NCBI RefSeq assembly: GCF_004341365.1 | Contig: NZ_SLXH01000002.1 | Location: 62,001 to 126,000, forward strand | DNA from: Simplicispira metamorpha | GTDB lineage: Bacteria; Pseudomonadota; Gammaproteobacteria; Burkholderiales; Burkholderiaceae_C | Direction: 5' to 3' | DNA length: 64,000 bases | In this document: positions 39,753 to 50,899 of the stretch, one piece after another | How the letters are laid out: each line of letters opens with the position of its first letter | Numbering within the stretch: the first letter of the stretch is position 1 | Position numbers and translations under genes: made by a program | Notes under the pieces: model-generated | What the model saw: the letters and a program-made list of their open reading frames with translations, nothing else | Database searches by the model: none | What the model was told of the DNA's origin: nothing

Positions 39753-40901
39753 ATGATTGAATGGAACGAACAGGGCGAGGTGCGCACAGCGCGCTGGCGT
39801 TCCGAAAGCGGCGCCAGTGCGCCGCGCCGCGTCGAGCTGGCCCACGACACCTTGTCCGCCGACTCTGCCTACCGCTTTGCCTGCGCTGGCACTGCCATGC
39901 TGTGGCGCAGCGATTTCCAGAACGCGCGTTTGCTCTTGCAAGCCTTGCAGCGGCGCATTGAAGCCAAGCCGCCCAAGGCGGCGGCCCGCGCGGCGCAAAA
40001 AATCGCCCAGTCCACGCCCGAAGAAGTGTTTCACCTGCACCGCCAGGCGCAGTCGCAGCGGGCGCGCACGCTGGCGGCCATCGTCATCCGGGTCGAGGGC
40101 GACTACCGCATCAAGCTGCGCCGCGCCCCCGACTGGACGGAAGCCCTGACCGAAGCCTGGGGCCCCGCCACGGGCGAGGCGCAGGTGGTGTCGCTGCGCG
40201 AGCTGCTGGGCGTGGTCGGCGCGCACGAGTGGCGCAAGAAGGGCGTAGAAATTGCCGCCCTGGGCGCAGAGCCGCACAACCGCATTCACCCGCACTACGG
40301 CGTGTTCTCGCCCGTGCGCGGCGAATACATCGATCTGGTCGCCCAGGCGCCGCTGCCCTCCAAGGCGCTGGCGTTTGACATCGGCACCGGTACCGGCGTG
40401 CTGGCGGCGGTGCTGGCGCGCCGGGGCGTGCAGCGCATTGTGGCCACCGAGAACGCACCGCGCGCGCTGGCCTGCGCCCAGGACAACCTCCAGCGCCTGG
40501 GCCTGCAAAAGCAGGTCGAACTGCAAGACGTGGACTTGTTCCCTGCCGGGCAGGCGCCGCTCATCGTCTGCAACCCGCCCTGGGTGCCGGCACGGCCCAG
40601 CTCGCCCATCGAGCGCGCGGTGTACGACGAAGGCAGTCGCATGCTGCGCGGCTTTTTGTCGGGGCTGGCGGCGCACTTGGCGCCCGGCGGCGAGGGCTGG
40701 CTGGTGTTGTCGGACTTGGCTGAGCACCTGGGCCTGCGCCCGCGCGAGCAACTGCTGGCGTGGATCGCCGAGGGCGGCCTGCGCGTGCTGGAGCGCCATG
40801 ACGTGCGCCCCCAGCACGCCAAGGCCACCGAGGCCGCCGATGCGCTGGCGCAGGCGCGTGCAGCCGAAGTCACCTCGCTGTGGCGACTGGCTGCGGCCTG
40901 A
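39753..40901 (+). CDS. SAM-dependent methyltransferase with NPPW motif (PrmC/HemK-like fold)
   Basis: A 382-residue protein. The C-terminal two thirds form a class I methyltransferase: motif I DIGTGTGVLAAVLA at about 209-222, acidic strand end IVATENAPRAL, and the catalytic-type motif NPPW at about 274-277 (VCNPPWVPA), used by N-methyltransferases acting on amide or amino nitrogens. The N-terminal 150 residues are a separate, basic, helical domain likely to bind the substrate. The exact target (protein, rRNA or other) is not visible. It overlaps nothing; repeat copy D follows before dusC. Confidence 0.86.
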   Translation: MIEWNEQGEVRTARWRSESGASAPRRVELAHDTLSADSAYRFACAGTAMLWRSDFQNARLLLQALQRRIEAKPPKAAARAAQKIAQSTPEEVFHLHRQAQSQRARTLAAIVIRVEGDYRIKLRRAPDWTEALTEAWGPATGEAQVVSLRELLGVVGAHEWRKKGVEIAALGAEPHNRIHPHYGVFSPVRGEYIDLVAQAPLPSKALAFDIGTGTGVLAAVLARRGVQRIVATENAPRALACAQDNLQRLGLQKQVELQDVDLFPAGQAPLIVCNPPWVPARPSSPIERAVYDEGSRMLRGFLSGLAAHLAPGGEGWLVLSDLAEHLGLRPREQLLAWIAEGGLRVLERHDVRPQHAKATEAADALAQARAAEVTSLWRLAAA

Positions 40902-40941
40902 TGGTGATGGGCGACGCTGGGCGTGGGCCCAGCAGGCGCCT

Positions 40942-41001
40942 GTTATCTTTTTGATAGCTGCTCGCGCTTATTCAGCAAGCGTTTGAGCCTGTTTTGACTA
41001 T
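40942..41001 (+). repeat. Dispersed double-hairpin repeat, copy D
   Basis: GTTATCTTTTTGATAGC is followed by TGCTCGCGCTTATTCAGC, then AAGCGTTTGAGCC and TGTTTTGACTATT. CGCTT and AAGCG pair as the second hairpin. It lies between the methyltransferase and dusC genes, both on the plus strand, and is the cleanest copy in the window. Confidence 0.85.
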
Positions 41002-41033
41002 TTATTACCCATAGCCCCGGTGGGCACCGTCCC

Positions 41034-42002
41034 ATGACATTGCTGCTGGCCCCCATGGAGGGGCTTCTGGATTTTGTGCTGCGCGACGTGCTCACGCGGG
41101 TGGGTGGGGTGGATCGCTGCGTCTCCGAGTTCATCCGCGTCACGGGCACGTTGCTGCCCGACAAAGTGTTTTTGCGCTACCTGCCCGAGCTGCACCACGG
41201 CGGGCGCACGCTGGCGGGCGTGCCGGTGCGCGCCCAACTGCTGGGGTCAGACCCGGTGTGCATGGCCGAAAACGCCGCGCGCCTGTCGGCCTTGGGCCCT
41301 GAGGGCATCGATCTGAACTTTGGCTGCCCGGCCAAGGTGGTCAACCGCCACGGCGGCGGTGCAGCCCTGCTGCAAGAGCCTGAACGCATCGCCGCGCTGG
41401 TGGCGGCGGTGCGCCGTGCCGTGCCCGCGCAGCTGCCGGTGTCCGCCAAGATGCGCCTGGGCTACCACGACGCCAGCCTGATGCGCGAGTGTGCCCAGGC
41501 CATGCAGGACGGCGGCGCCTGCGAGATCGTCGTCCACGCGCGCACCAAGCTCGACGGCTACCGCCCACCCGCGTACTGGGAGCTGATTCCGGCCATCCGC
41601 GCTGTCGTGTCGGTGCCCGTGGTGGCCAATGGCGAAATCTGGACGGTGCAGGATGCGCAGCGCTGCCGCGCCGTCTCGGGCTGCGACGCGCTGATGCTGG
41701 GGCGCGGCATGGTGGCCGACCCCGGCCTGGCCTGGGCCATCCGCGCTGCCGATGCGCTGCCTGGCACCGCACAGGCCCCATCAGCGCCGGTGCAATGGCC
41801 CGAGCTGTTGCCCCATATCGCCCGCTTTTGGCAGTTGGTGTGCGAAGACTTGGAGCCGCGCCAGCGGGCCGGGCGCCTCAAGCAGTGGCTGAACCTGCTG
41901 CGCCGCCGCTTCGCGCAGGCCGAGGAGGCTTACCAAGCGGTGCGCACCCTGACTGACCAGCGCACCATCAGCGCCTGGGTGCAGGCACAGCAGCCAGGAT
42001 AA
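41034..42002 (+). CDS. dusC: tRNA-dihydrouridine synthase, DusC-like
   Basis: A 322-residue flavoenzyme that reduces uridine to dihydrouridine in tRNA. The start MTLLLAPMEGLLDFVLRDVLT and the active-site motif IDLNFGCPAKVVNRHGGGAALL carry the catalytic Cys; VHARTKLDGYRPPAYW and MLGRGMVADPGLAW are typical of DusC (which targets U16) rather than DusA or DusB. FMN is bound in the TIM barrel, and a helical RNA-binding tail follows. It is preceded by repeat copy D and is convergent with amtB. Confidence 0.93.
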   Translation: MTLLLAPMEGLLDFVLRDVLTRVGGVDRCVSEFIRVTGTLLPDKVFLRYLPELHHGGRTLAGVPVRAQLLGSDPVCMAENAARLSALGPEGIDLNFGCPAKVVNRHGGGAALLQEPERIAALVAAVRRAVPAQLPVSAKMRLGYHDASLMRECAQAMQDGGACEIVVHARTKLDGYRPPAYWELIPAIRAVVSVPVVANGEIWTVQDAQRCRAVSGCDALMLGRGMVADPGLAWAIRAADALPGTAQAPSAPVQWPELLPHIARFWQLVCEDLEPRQRAGRLKQWLNLLRRRFAQAEEAYQAVRTLTDQRTISAWVQAQQPG

Positions 42003-42029
42003 AGGCGGCTGATTGCACCATTGTGGGGA

Positions 42030-43232
42030 TTACCAACTGGCGTCCCGGTCGGGGGTGGCACTGATTTTGTGCACAGACAAATCGGCGCCATCGAACTCCT
42101 CTTCTTGCGACAGACGCAGGCCCAGCGTGGCCTTGAGCGCGCCATAAACCAGCACTCCCCCGAGCAAGGCCCAGCACACGCCCATCAGCGTGCCGATGAG
42201 CTGGCCCCAGAAGCTCACGCCGCCCAGCCCACCCAGTGCCGATTGGCCAAAAATACCGGCGGCAATGCCCCCCCAGGCACCGCACAGGCCATGCAGGGGC
42301 CAGACGCCCAGCACATCGTCAATCTTCCATTTGTTCTGCGTGAGGGTGAACATCTGCACGAAGATGCCGCCCGCAATGGCACCCACCACCAGCGCCCCCA
42401 GCGGGTGCAAGACATCGGAGCCCGCACACACCGCTACCAAGCCAGCCAGGGGGCCGTTGTGCACAAAGCCGGGGTCGTTCTTGCCCAGCACCAAGGCCGC
42501 CAAGGTGCCGCCGACCATGGCCATCAGGGAGTTGACGGCGACCAGGCCGGAAATCTTGTCCAGCGTTTGCGCGCTCATGACGTTGAAACCAAACCAGCCG
42601 ACGATCAAAATCCACGCTCCCAAAGCCAGGAAGGGAATGTTCGAGGGTGGGTGCGCGGAAATGGCACCGTCCTTGCGGTAGCGGTTGGCGCGCGAACCCA
42701 GCAGCAGCACGGCAGGCAGGGCAATCCAGCCGCCCACGGCATGCACCACCACGGAGCCGGCAAAGTCGTGAAACTCCTCGCCGGTCAGGGCCTTGATGCC
42801 GTCTTGCACCCCAAAATGGTGATTCCAGGCAATGCCTTCAAAAAAGGGATAGACCAGGCCCACGATCACGGCGGTGGCAATGAGCTGGGGCCAGAACTTG
42901 GCCCGCTCGGCAATGCCCCCCGAAATGATGGCCGGAATGGCAGCGGCAAACGTCAGCAGAAAGAAAAAGCGCGTCAGTTCAAAACCATTCTTGTGCACCA
43001 GCACATCGGCGCTGACAAAAAAATGGGTGCCATAGGCCACGCCATAACCCACGGCAAAGTACACCACGGTAGAGACTGAAAAATCGACCAGGATTTTGAC
43101 CAGGGCATTGACCTGGTTCTTTTTGCGCACCGTGCCCAGTTCCAGAAAAGCGAAACCGGCGTGCATGGCCAGCACCATGATGGCGCCGAGCAGGATGAAT
43201 AGGGTGTTGGTGCCCTGTTGGAGTGATTCCAT
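42030..43232 (-). CDS. amtB: Ammonium transporter
   Basis: A 400-residue Amt/Mep family channel with about eleven membrane helices. Family blocks: FAFLELGTVRKKNQVNALVK, GGIAERAKFWPQL, the first pore His in VVVHAVGGWIALPA, and the second in PLHGLCGAWGGIAAG. The ATG at 43230-43232 is used because MESLQQGTNTLFILLGAIM is the normal start for this Amt subgroup. No PII gene (glnK) is adjacent, which differs from the usual glnK-amtB operon. A sigma-54 promoter lies about 60-90 bp upstream. Confidence 0.95.
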   Translation of the reverse strand: MESLQQGTNTLFILLGAIMVLAMHAGFAFLELGTVRKKNQVNALVKILVDFSVSTVVYFAVGYGVAYGTHFFVSADVLVHKNGFELTRFFFLLTFAAAIPAIISGGIAERAKFWPQLIATAVIVGLVYPFFEGIAWNHHFGVQDGIKALTGEEFHDFAGSVVVHAVGGWIALPAVLLLGSRANRYRKDGAISAHPPSNIPFLALGAWILIVGWFGFNVMSAQTLDKISGLVAVNSLMAMVGGTLAALVLGKNDPGFVHNGPLAGLVAVCAGSDVLHPLGALVVGAIAGGIFVQMFTLTQNKWKIDDVLGVWPLHGLCGAWGGIAAGIFGQSALGGLGGVSFWGQLIGTLMGVCWALLGGVLVYGALKATLGLRLSQEEEFDGADLSVHKISATPDRDASW

Positions 43233-43304
43233 GAGTCTCTCGTGGCCTGTTCGCAGGCAATGAACACTGTTTTGGTGCAGAGCACCCGTTGGTGCACCAG
43301 AAAA

Positions 43305-43320
43305 AGCAAAAAATGCGCCA
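43305..43320 (-). promoter_or_regulatory. Sigma-54 promoter of amtB
   Basis: On the minus strand the sequence is TGGCGC, five bases, TTGCT, which fits the -24/-12 consensus TGGCAC-N5-TTGCW with one mismatch. It predicts a start near 43294 and a leader of about 60 bases. TGCACC/GGTGCA-type half sites like those of NtrC lie just downstream in the leader (about 43273-43298) and not in the usual upstream position. Confidence 0.68.
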
Positions 43321-43405
43321 GCTTGGTGTGTCAACCGGATGACAGGCCCGGACGTTGAGCGTTGGCATTTGCTTTCGGTGTGGCTGTCTCTCAGTCCGCC
43401 TCTTT

Positions 43406-44524
43406 ATGAACTCCCCCATTTCCCGCAACCCCTTGATCGACGCTATCAAGGGCTTGGCCTGTGCGGCCATCGTTTGGCACCATCTGGCTTTTTACGGGCC
43501 TATGTCCGACACGGCCCAGCCACTGTTTCCGCAGCTGATCTCCTGGCTCTACGACTATGGCCGCATGGCGGTGCAGGTGTTTCTGGTGTTGGGAGGCTAT
43601 CTGGCCGCTGCCAGCCTGGCGCCCGAGGGCGTAGCGCGCTTTGGCAGCCCAGCGCACAAAATCGCCCAGCGTTTTGTGCGCCTGGTGGTGCCTTATGCCG
43701 TGGCACTCTTGGTGGCGGTGCTGGCAGCGGCGCTGGTGCGGCCTTGGCTGGAGCACCCCAGCGTGCCCGCCGAACCCCATTTGTCGCAGCTATTGGCCAA
43801 CGCGCTGTTGCTGCAAGACGTGGTGGGCGAAGAAGCGCTATCGGCGGGCGTGTGGTACGTGGCCATTGATTTTCAGTTGTTTGCGCTGGCTGTCGGGGTG
43901 CTGGCATTGGCGCGTTGGCTGGCGGGCCATGGCGCTGGCGCGGTGCTGCTGGGGCGCGCACTGGTGCTGGCCGGGTGTGCGCTCTCACTGTGGTGGTGGA
44001 ACCGCGTGCCCGGTCTGGACATGTGGGCGATTTACTTCTTTGGCGCCTACGGCCTGGGCATGCTGGCGCACTGGGCGGTGCGTGCGCCGCGTGCGCTGCC
44101 CTGGCTGGTGGCCATGGCGATGCTGGGGGGCGTGGCGCTGGCGCTGGAGTTTCGTGGCCGGATTCTGGTAGCGCTACTGACCGCTTTGGGGCTGGTCTGG
44201 GCGCTGCGCCGGCCTTGGCCGCAGGGTGGTGTCCAGGCTCTGGTGCGGCCATTGCAGCAGTTGGGGCAGATGTCGTATTCGGTGTTTTTGCTGCACTTTT
44301 CGGTCTGCCTGCTGGTCAATGCGCTGGTGGCGCAGTGCTGGCCGCAGTCGCCGTGGGCCAATGCACTGGGCATGTGCGCGGCTTTCGGGTTGTCGCTGTG
44401 GGCGGCCCGGCCCTTGTACCTGCATGTGGAGCGCCATGTGCCCGACGTGGCGCTGGCCTTGCGCTGGCAGGCCGCGCTGGTGGGCGGCGGCTGGCTGGTA
44501 GCACTGCTCAGGCCGGTGGTGTGA
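43406..44524 (+). CDS. Acyltransferase 3 family membrane protein (OafA-like)
   Basis: A 372-residue protein with about ten membrane segments. The acyltransferase-3 signature is at the N-terminus: NPLIDAIKGLACAAIVWHHLAFYG, with the catalytic-type His pair, and VFLVLGGYLAA (usually FFVLSGF). Such proteins O-acylate lipopolysaccharide, exopolysaccharide or other surface glycans. No SGNH esterase domain is fused. The ATG at 43406 gives the normal start; the TTG/GTG frame upstream adds Cys-rich sequence of no homology. It is divergent from amtB and its last 17 bases overlap the convergent gene at 44508. Confidence 0.9.
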   Translation: MNSPISRNPLIDAIKGLACAAIVWHHLAFYGPMSDTAQPLFPQLISWLYDYGRMAVQVFLVLGGYLAAASLAPEGVARFGSPAHKIAQRFVRLVVPYAVALLVAVLAAALVRPWLEHPSVPAEPHLSQLLANALLLQDVVGEEALSAGVWYVAIDFQLFALAVGVLALARWLAGHGAGAVLLGRALVLAGCALSLWWWNRVPGLDMWAIYFFGAYGLGMLAHWAVRAPRALPWLVAMAMLGGVALALEFRGRILVALLTALGLVWALRRPWPQGGVQALVRPLQQLGQMSYSVFLLHFSVCLLVNALVAQCWPQSPWANALGMCAAFGLSLWAARPLYLHVERHVPDVALALRWQAALVGGGWLVALLRPVV

Positions 44525-44927
44525 GGGGGGTGTCGCTGGCGTTGGTGCTGCTGGGTGCAGCGCTGTCTGCGGGCGCGGCGCTGTTGCTGGTGCGGGCATT
44601 GCGCTGGCGGCGGTGGTCAATGAACCAGGCCAGAAACGGCAGCAACAGCAGCGAGCCCGGTATCGCCCAGATGATGAGGTAGGGGCTGACCGCCGAGGCC
44701 GAGCGCATGACTTCGCGCAGGCGGGTGCGCTCATCCAGGCTCCACTGGCCCTGGCGGCGCTGGCGCAGGAGCCAGACCACTGAGCCCTTCATGGTGGCTA
44801 TTTCACGGCGCAGGCGGTTTTGTTCGCGGTGGTTGCCAGCCAGAAAAGTGCTGAACCACTGGGGCCGATGGGCCATGCGCCGCTCCAGGGCCTTGGGGCG
44901 CTGGTGCAGAAAGGGCTTGCGGTGCAT
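44508..44927 (-). CDS. Uncharacterised membrane protein with a LETM1-like segment
   Basis: A 139-residue protein. The N-terminal 65 residues are basic (KALERRMAHRPQW, RREIATMKGSVVWLLRQRRQG). One membrane segment follows at about 83-102 (SPYLIIWAIPGSLLLLPFLAWF), and a Ser/Ala/Pro-rich tail ends the protein. The order basic helix then PYLIIWAIPGSLLLLPFLAW resembles the short bacterial relatives of LETM1, but I cannot confirm this. It follows the Rnk gene on the same strand (42 bp) and overlaps the acyltransferase stop by 17 bases. Confidence 0.68.
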   Translation of the reverse strand: MHRKPFLHQRPKALERRMAHRPQWFSTFLAGNHREQNRLRREIATMKGSVVWLLRQRRQGQWSLDERTRLREVMRSASAVSPYLIIWAIPGSLLLLPFLAWFIDHRRQRNARTSNSAAPADSAAPSSTNASDTPLTPPA

Positions 44928-44969
44928 GGCGGGGTGAAGTCGCAGCAGCGCCGCAGCAGCGGCGTGGCT

Positions 44970-45383
44970 TCAGCGGTGCAGTTCGCCCGCGCGCTCGGGC
45001 TGGAACAGGATGTCTGTCACGCGCACCGTCATGGCCTTGCCACCGGGGCCGGGCCAGGCCAGCTCATCGCCCACCGACAAGCCCAGCAGCGCGCTGCCTA
45101 CCGGGGCGAAGATGGACACCTTGTCGGCACTGCCGTCCAGATCGCGCGGGTACACCAGCGTCAGGCGCAGCTCTTTGCCGGTTTCGACGATGGAGAACTG
45201 CACGGTGGAGTTCATGGTGACCACGTTGGGCGGCATCTGCTCGGGCGGCAGCACGTCAGCGCGGTCCAGCTCGGCTTGCAATTCAGCCTTGCCTGCAAAC
45301 GCGCTCGATGGAATCGCGGCCAACAGGGCTTCGATCCGATCCAGATCCAGGGAAGACAGAATGAGCTGGGGCTTTCTTGCCAT
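44970..45383 (-). CDS. rnk: Regulator of nucleoside diphosphate kinase (GreA/GreB-like C-terminal fold)
   Basis: A 137-residue protein of the Rnk family. It starts MARKPQLILSSLDLDRIEALL, the Rnk N-terminal pattern (KP.I.is..D.erLe.Ll), and its C-terminal half is the GreA/B FKBP-like domain: MNSTVQFSIVETGKELRLTLVYP and VGSALLGLSVGDELAWPGP. Rnk binds RNA polymerase near the secondary channel. It lacks the long GreA coiled coil. The ATG at 45381-45383 is the clear start; a ten-residue longer frame is less likely. Confidence 0.92.
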   Translation of the reverse strand: MARKPQLILSSLDLDRIEALLAAIPSSAFAGKAELQAELDRADVLPPEQMPPNVVTMNSTVQFSIVETGKELRLTLVYPRDLDGSADKVSIFAPVGSALLGLSVGDELAWPGPGGKAMTVRVTDILFQPERAGELHR

Positions 45384-45478
45384 GACGACCTCGAAAAATT
45401 GACAGGCTGGCAATGTAGCCTATCGCCGATCTCGCACGCGGGCGCATGGGCAAATGTGGCCCTGGCGCCGGGGCGGCT

Positions 45479-47245
45479 TCAGCTGCGGGCGTGTGCGGTG
45501 TTGGGTGCGGTGGTGGCTGCCATGGGCGCCTGCCGGGTGTTGCGACATGGCGCGTAGATGTCTTGTTCGGCTTGGTAGACGGTACTTTGCACGTCCATCA
45601 ACCCGAGCACAGCGTGGAAATAGCCGTCGTGCGTGATGCGCCGCTGGGCCAGGTCTTTTTGCAGGCAGGCTGTGGCCACGCCGCTGCGCGATTGCATTGC
45701 CGGTGACAGCCAGGTAATCCAGGGCACCTGCTTTTGCACATCAGGGGCAATGGCATAGGGAAGGCCGTGCAGGTAGAGGTTGCCCTCGCCCAGCGATTCG
45801 CCGTGGTCTGATACATAAACCATAGCAGTCTGCGCTTTGTCTGCCTGCGTTTCCAGCCATTGGATGGTGGCATTCAGGAAATGGTCGGTGGCCACGATGC
45901 TGTTGTCGTAGGCGTTGACCACCTGGGCCTGATCGCACTCTTGCAGCGCGTTGGAGGTGCATTCGGGGCCAAAGCGTTTGAGCGATGCGTCCGAGCGCTT
46001 GTAGTAAGCGGGGCCGTGGCTGCCCATCTGGTGCAGCACCACCACGGTGCCGCGCGCACGCTGTTCGGCGGGCAGGGCAGCAATGCGCTCTTCCAGTACC
46101 TTGAGCATGATGGGGTCGCTGCACTCACCATCGGGGCACAAGACCGGGTCTTTCAAGGCCGTGGTGCTGGTTTGGGCCACGCGGTCGCACACCCCTTTGC
46201 AGCCCGACTGGTTGTCCACCCACAGCACGGCCAGACCGGCGTGCTGCAACACATCCAGCAGGGTCTCGGAGTTGGTTTTGCGCCCTTCGAAACCATCGCG
46301 CCCCAGGTGCGAGAACATGCATGGCAGCGAGGCGGCGGTGCTGGTGCCGCACGACCAGGCGTTGGTAGCGCTGACCAGATCGCTGCGTGCCGACAGCAGC
46401 GGTGTGGTGGGTCGGGCATAGCCATTGAGGCCAAAGTTGGCGCTGCGGGCAGTTTCGCCCAGCACCAACACCAGCAGGGGGGGCTTGGTTTGCCCGGCGT
46501 AGCTGGCACCCAGCTGGGCGTCGCGTCCCAGAGGCAGCATCGTGCTGGTGTCGATGCGCAAGGGCTTGGTGGCGATATGGCCCAGTGCATACACGCTGTT
46601 GAGCGGGTTGATCAGGTAGCGCAGCTGGGTGTGGTTGCGCATGGTGGAGGCAAAGTCCTGAAACACCAGCAGCAAGCTGGCTACCAGCACCACCACCGCT
46701 CCCAGCAACAGCAAGCCGTTGTGCGCCACATGGCGCAGTGCGCCCAGTGGCCGCACCGGGCGTTGCAGCAGCCACCACAGCGGCGGTGCGGCCAGCGCCA
46801 GCACCGTGGCGGCCAGGCGCCAGTTGAGCAAATCACCGGCTTCGCGCACATCGGTTTGCAGCACGTTGGTGAGCATGCTGGCGTCGATGACGATGCCGTA
46901 GCTGAGCATGAAGTAGGTGCCCAACGCTGCCATCAACACCACCAGAACCAGTGCTGGTTTGAGGCCCCGGCCCCAGGCCAGCAGGCTCAAGAGCGCCACG
47001 TTGCCTGCCGCCACGATGACGGCAAACGCCAGCCCGAAGCTGGCGCCGCGCAGGCCCGTGTGGTCAGGCAGCGCCGCCACTTCGCGCCAGAGCGGCACGT
47101 TGCAGGCCGTGGCCAGCCACACGCTGACCAGCACCACCAGCCAGGCGGGGTGCCAAGCCTGGGGCGCGTTGGCCGTGTCCAGGGAATGGGAAGGGGTGCG
47201 GCGGCTGTTCAAAAAAGGCAACCAGCGGGTCAGTGTGTGGGGCAT
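45479..47245 (-). CDS. Lipid A phosphoethanolamine transferase (EptA family)
   Basis: A 588-residue inner-membrane enzyme that adds phosphoethanolamine to lipid A. Five membrane helices occupy the first 200 residues. The periplasmic sulfatase-fold domain has the metal-binding GETAR (Glu264), the nucleophile motif CGTSTAASLPC (Cys299, Thr303, Cys309, matching MCR-1 C281, T285, C291), further Cys pairs (SGCKGVCDR, CPDGECSD), and DHGESLGE. All catalytic residues of EptA/MCR enzymes are present. Such enzymes lower the affinity of lipid A for cationic peptides. The gene stands alone on the minus strand, ahead of rnk. Chromosomal EptA is intrinsic in many Comamonadaceae; nothing indicates recent transfer. 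Confidence 0.93.
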   Translation of the reverse strand: MPHTLTRWLPFLNSRRTPSHSLDTANAPQAWHPAWLVVLVSVWLATACNVPLWREVAALPDHTGLRGASFGLAFAVIVAAGNVALLSLLAWGRGLKPALVLVVLMAALGTYFMLSYGIVIDASMLTNVLQTDVREAGDLLNWRLAATVLALAAPPLWWLLQRPVRPLGALRHVAHNGLLLLGAVVVLVASLLLVFQDFASTMRNHTQLRYLINPLNSVYALGHIATKPLRIDTSTMLPLGRDAQLGASYAGQTKPPLLVLVLGETARSANFGLNGYARPTTPLLSARSDLVSATNAWSCGTSTAASLPCMFSHLGRDGFEGRKTNSETLLDVLQHAGLAVLWVDNQSGCKGVCDRVAQTSTTALKDPVLCPDGECSDPIMLKVLEERIAALPAEQRARGTVVVLHQMGSHGPAYYKRSDASLKRFGPECTSNALQECDQAQVVNAYDNSIVATDHFLNATIQWLETQADKAQTAMVYVSDHGESLGEGNLYLHGLPYAIAPDVQKQVPWITWLSPAMQSRSGVATACLQKDLAQRRITHDGYFHAVLGLMDVQSTVYQAEQDIYAPCRNTRQAPMAATTAPNTAHARS

Positions 47246-47281
47246 GGACAGCGATTGTTGGGCCGCTGCCTTAAGTGCAGA

Positions 47282-48163
47282 TTAATCTGCGCTACGCGCC
47301 AGACCCAGCTGTTGTGCGTGGTACGCCAGGTGGTCGGCCATGAAGCTCTGGATGAAGTAGTAGCCGTGGTCGTAGCCCGCGTGGCGGCGCAGGGTGAGCG
47401 GCTGGCCGATGGCGGCGCAGGCGGCCTCGAAGGCTTCGGGCTGCAGTTGCTGCTGGGCCAGAAAGTTGTCGCTCAGGCCCTGGTCGATCAGGATGCCGCC
47501 GGGGTAGGGCACGTGCGCTTGTGCGGCCATCAGCGCGCTGGCGTCGTGCGCCTGCCAGGCGCTGGCATCGTTGCCCAGGTAGCCGCTGAAGGCTTTGCGG
47601 CCCCAGGCGCACTGCGAGGGCGCGGCAATCGGCGCAAAGGCCGACAGGCTCTGGAAGCGCCCCGGGTGGCGCAGCGCCAGCGTGAGCGCGCCGTGGCCAC
47701 CCATCGAATGGCCAAAAATGCCCAGGCGATCGCCGTCGATGGGCTGCGTGGCTGCCAGCAGCGGCAGCAGTTCGTGCAGCACATAGCTTTCCATGCGCCA
47801 GTGCGTGGCCCACGGCGCCTGCGTGGCATCGAGGTAAAAGCCTGCGCCCATGCCAAAGTCCCAAGCGTCGGCTTCGCCCGCCACGCCCGCGCCGCGCGGG
47901 CTGGTGTCGGGGGCGATCAGCGCCAGGCCCAGCGCGGCGGCCAGGCGCTGGGCACCGGCCTTGGTGGCGAAGGTGTCTTCGGTGCAGGTCAACCCCGCCA
48001 GGTAGAGCAGTGCGGGCACCTGCGCACCCGCCAGCGCTTGCGGCGGCAGGTACAGCGCAAACTGCATGGGCAGGCCGATTTCACGCGAGGCGTGGCGGTA
48101 AAAGCGCTGAACGCCGCCAAAACAGGCGTGTTCGCTGCGCAGTTCCAGAGCATCTGAAGTCAT
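47282..48163 (-). CDS. frmB: S-formylglutathione hydrolase
   Basis: A 293-residue esterase of the glutathione-dependent formaldehyde pathway; it splits S-formylglutathione to formate and glutathione. The nucleophile motif is GIFGHSMGGHGAL; the oxyanion and cap regions read LLYLAGLTCTEDTF, DTSPRG and DFGMGAGFYLDAT; the charge-relay His is in YDHGYYFIQSF. I chose the ATG at 48161-48163 because a longer frame would run through repeat copy H. It is the downstream partner of frmA on the same strand. Confidence 0.95.
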   Translation of the reverse strand: MTSDALELRSEHACFGGVQRFYRHASREIGLPMQFALYLPPQALAGAQVPALLYLAGLTCTEDTFATKAGAQRLAAALGLALIAPDTSPRGAGVAGEADAWDFGMGAGFYLDATQAPWATHWRMESYVLHELLPLLAATQPIDGDRLGIFGHSMGGHGALTLALRHPGRFQSLSAFAPIAAPSQCAWGRKAFSGYLGNDASAWQAHDASALMAAQAHVPYPGGILIDQGLSDNFLAQQQLQPEAFEAACAAIGQPLTLRRHAGYDHGYYFIQSFMADHLAYHAQQLGLARSAD

Positions 48164-48166
48164 GGT

Positions 48167-48224
48167 GCTATTTTTTTGATAGCTGCTAGCGCACGTCTTC
48201 TGCGAGTTTGACATTATTTTGATG
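48167..48224 (+). repeat. Dispersed double-hairpin repeat, copy H
   Basis: GCTATTTTTTTGATAGC is followed by TGCTAGCGCACG and TGCGAGTTTGACATT, then ATTTTGATG. It starts three bases ahead of the frmB start codon and lies within the frmA-frmB operon gap. Its first half equals copy A almost exactly; its tail resembles copy G. Confidence 0.85.
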
Positions 48225-48263
48225 TGCAATCCCTTGCAGGGCGTGCGCTATGCGCTATGGTTT

Positions 48264-50850
<2,587 letters not shown>

Positions 50851-50899
50851 TGCTAATTTCCTTGGGTAGGTTGCCGATGGTCGGGCTGGGGCGGTGAAT

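Noticed and set aside
47282-48229. An N-terminal extension of frmB of 22 residues
   Set aside because: The extra residues are encoded by repeat copy H, and the standard esterase start MTSDALELRS lies downstream.
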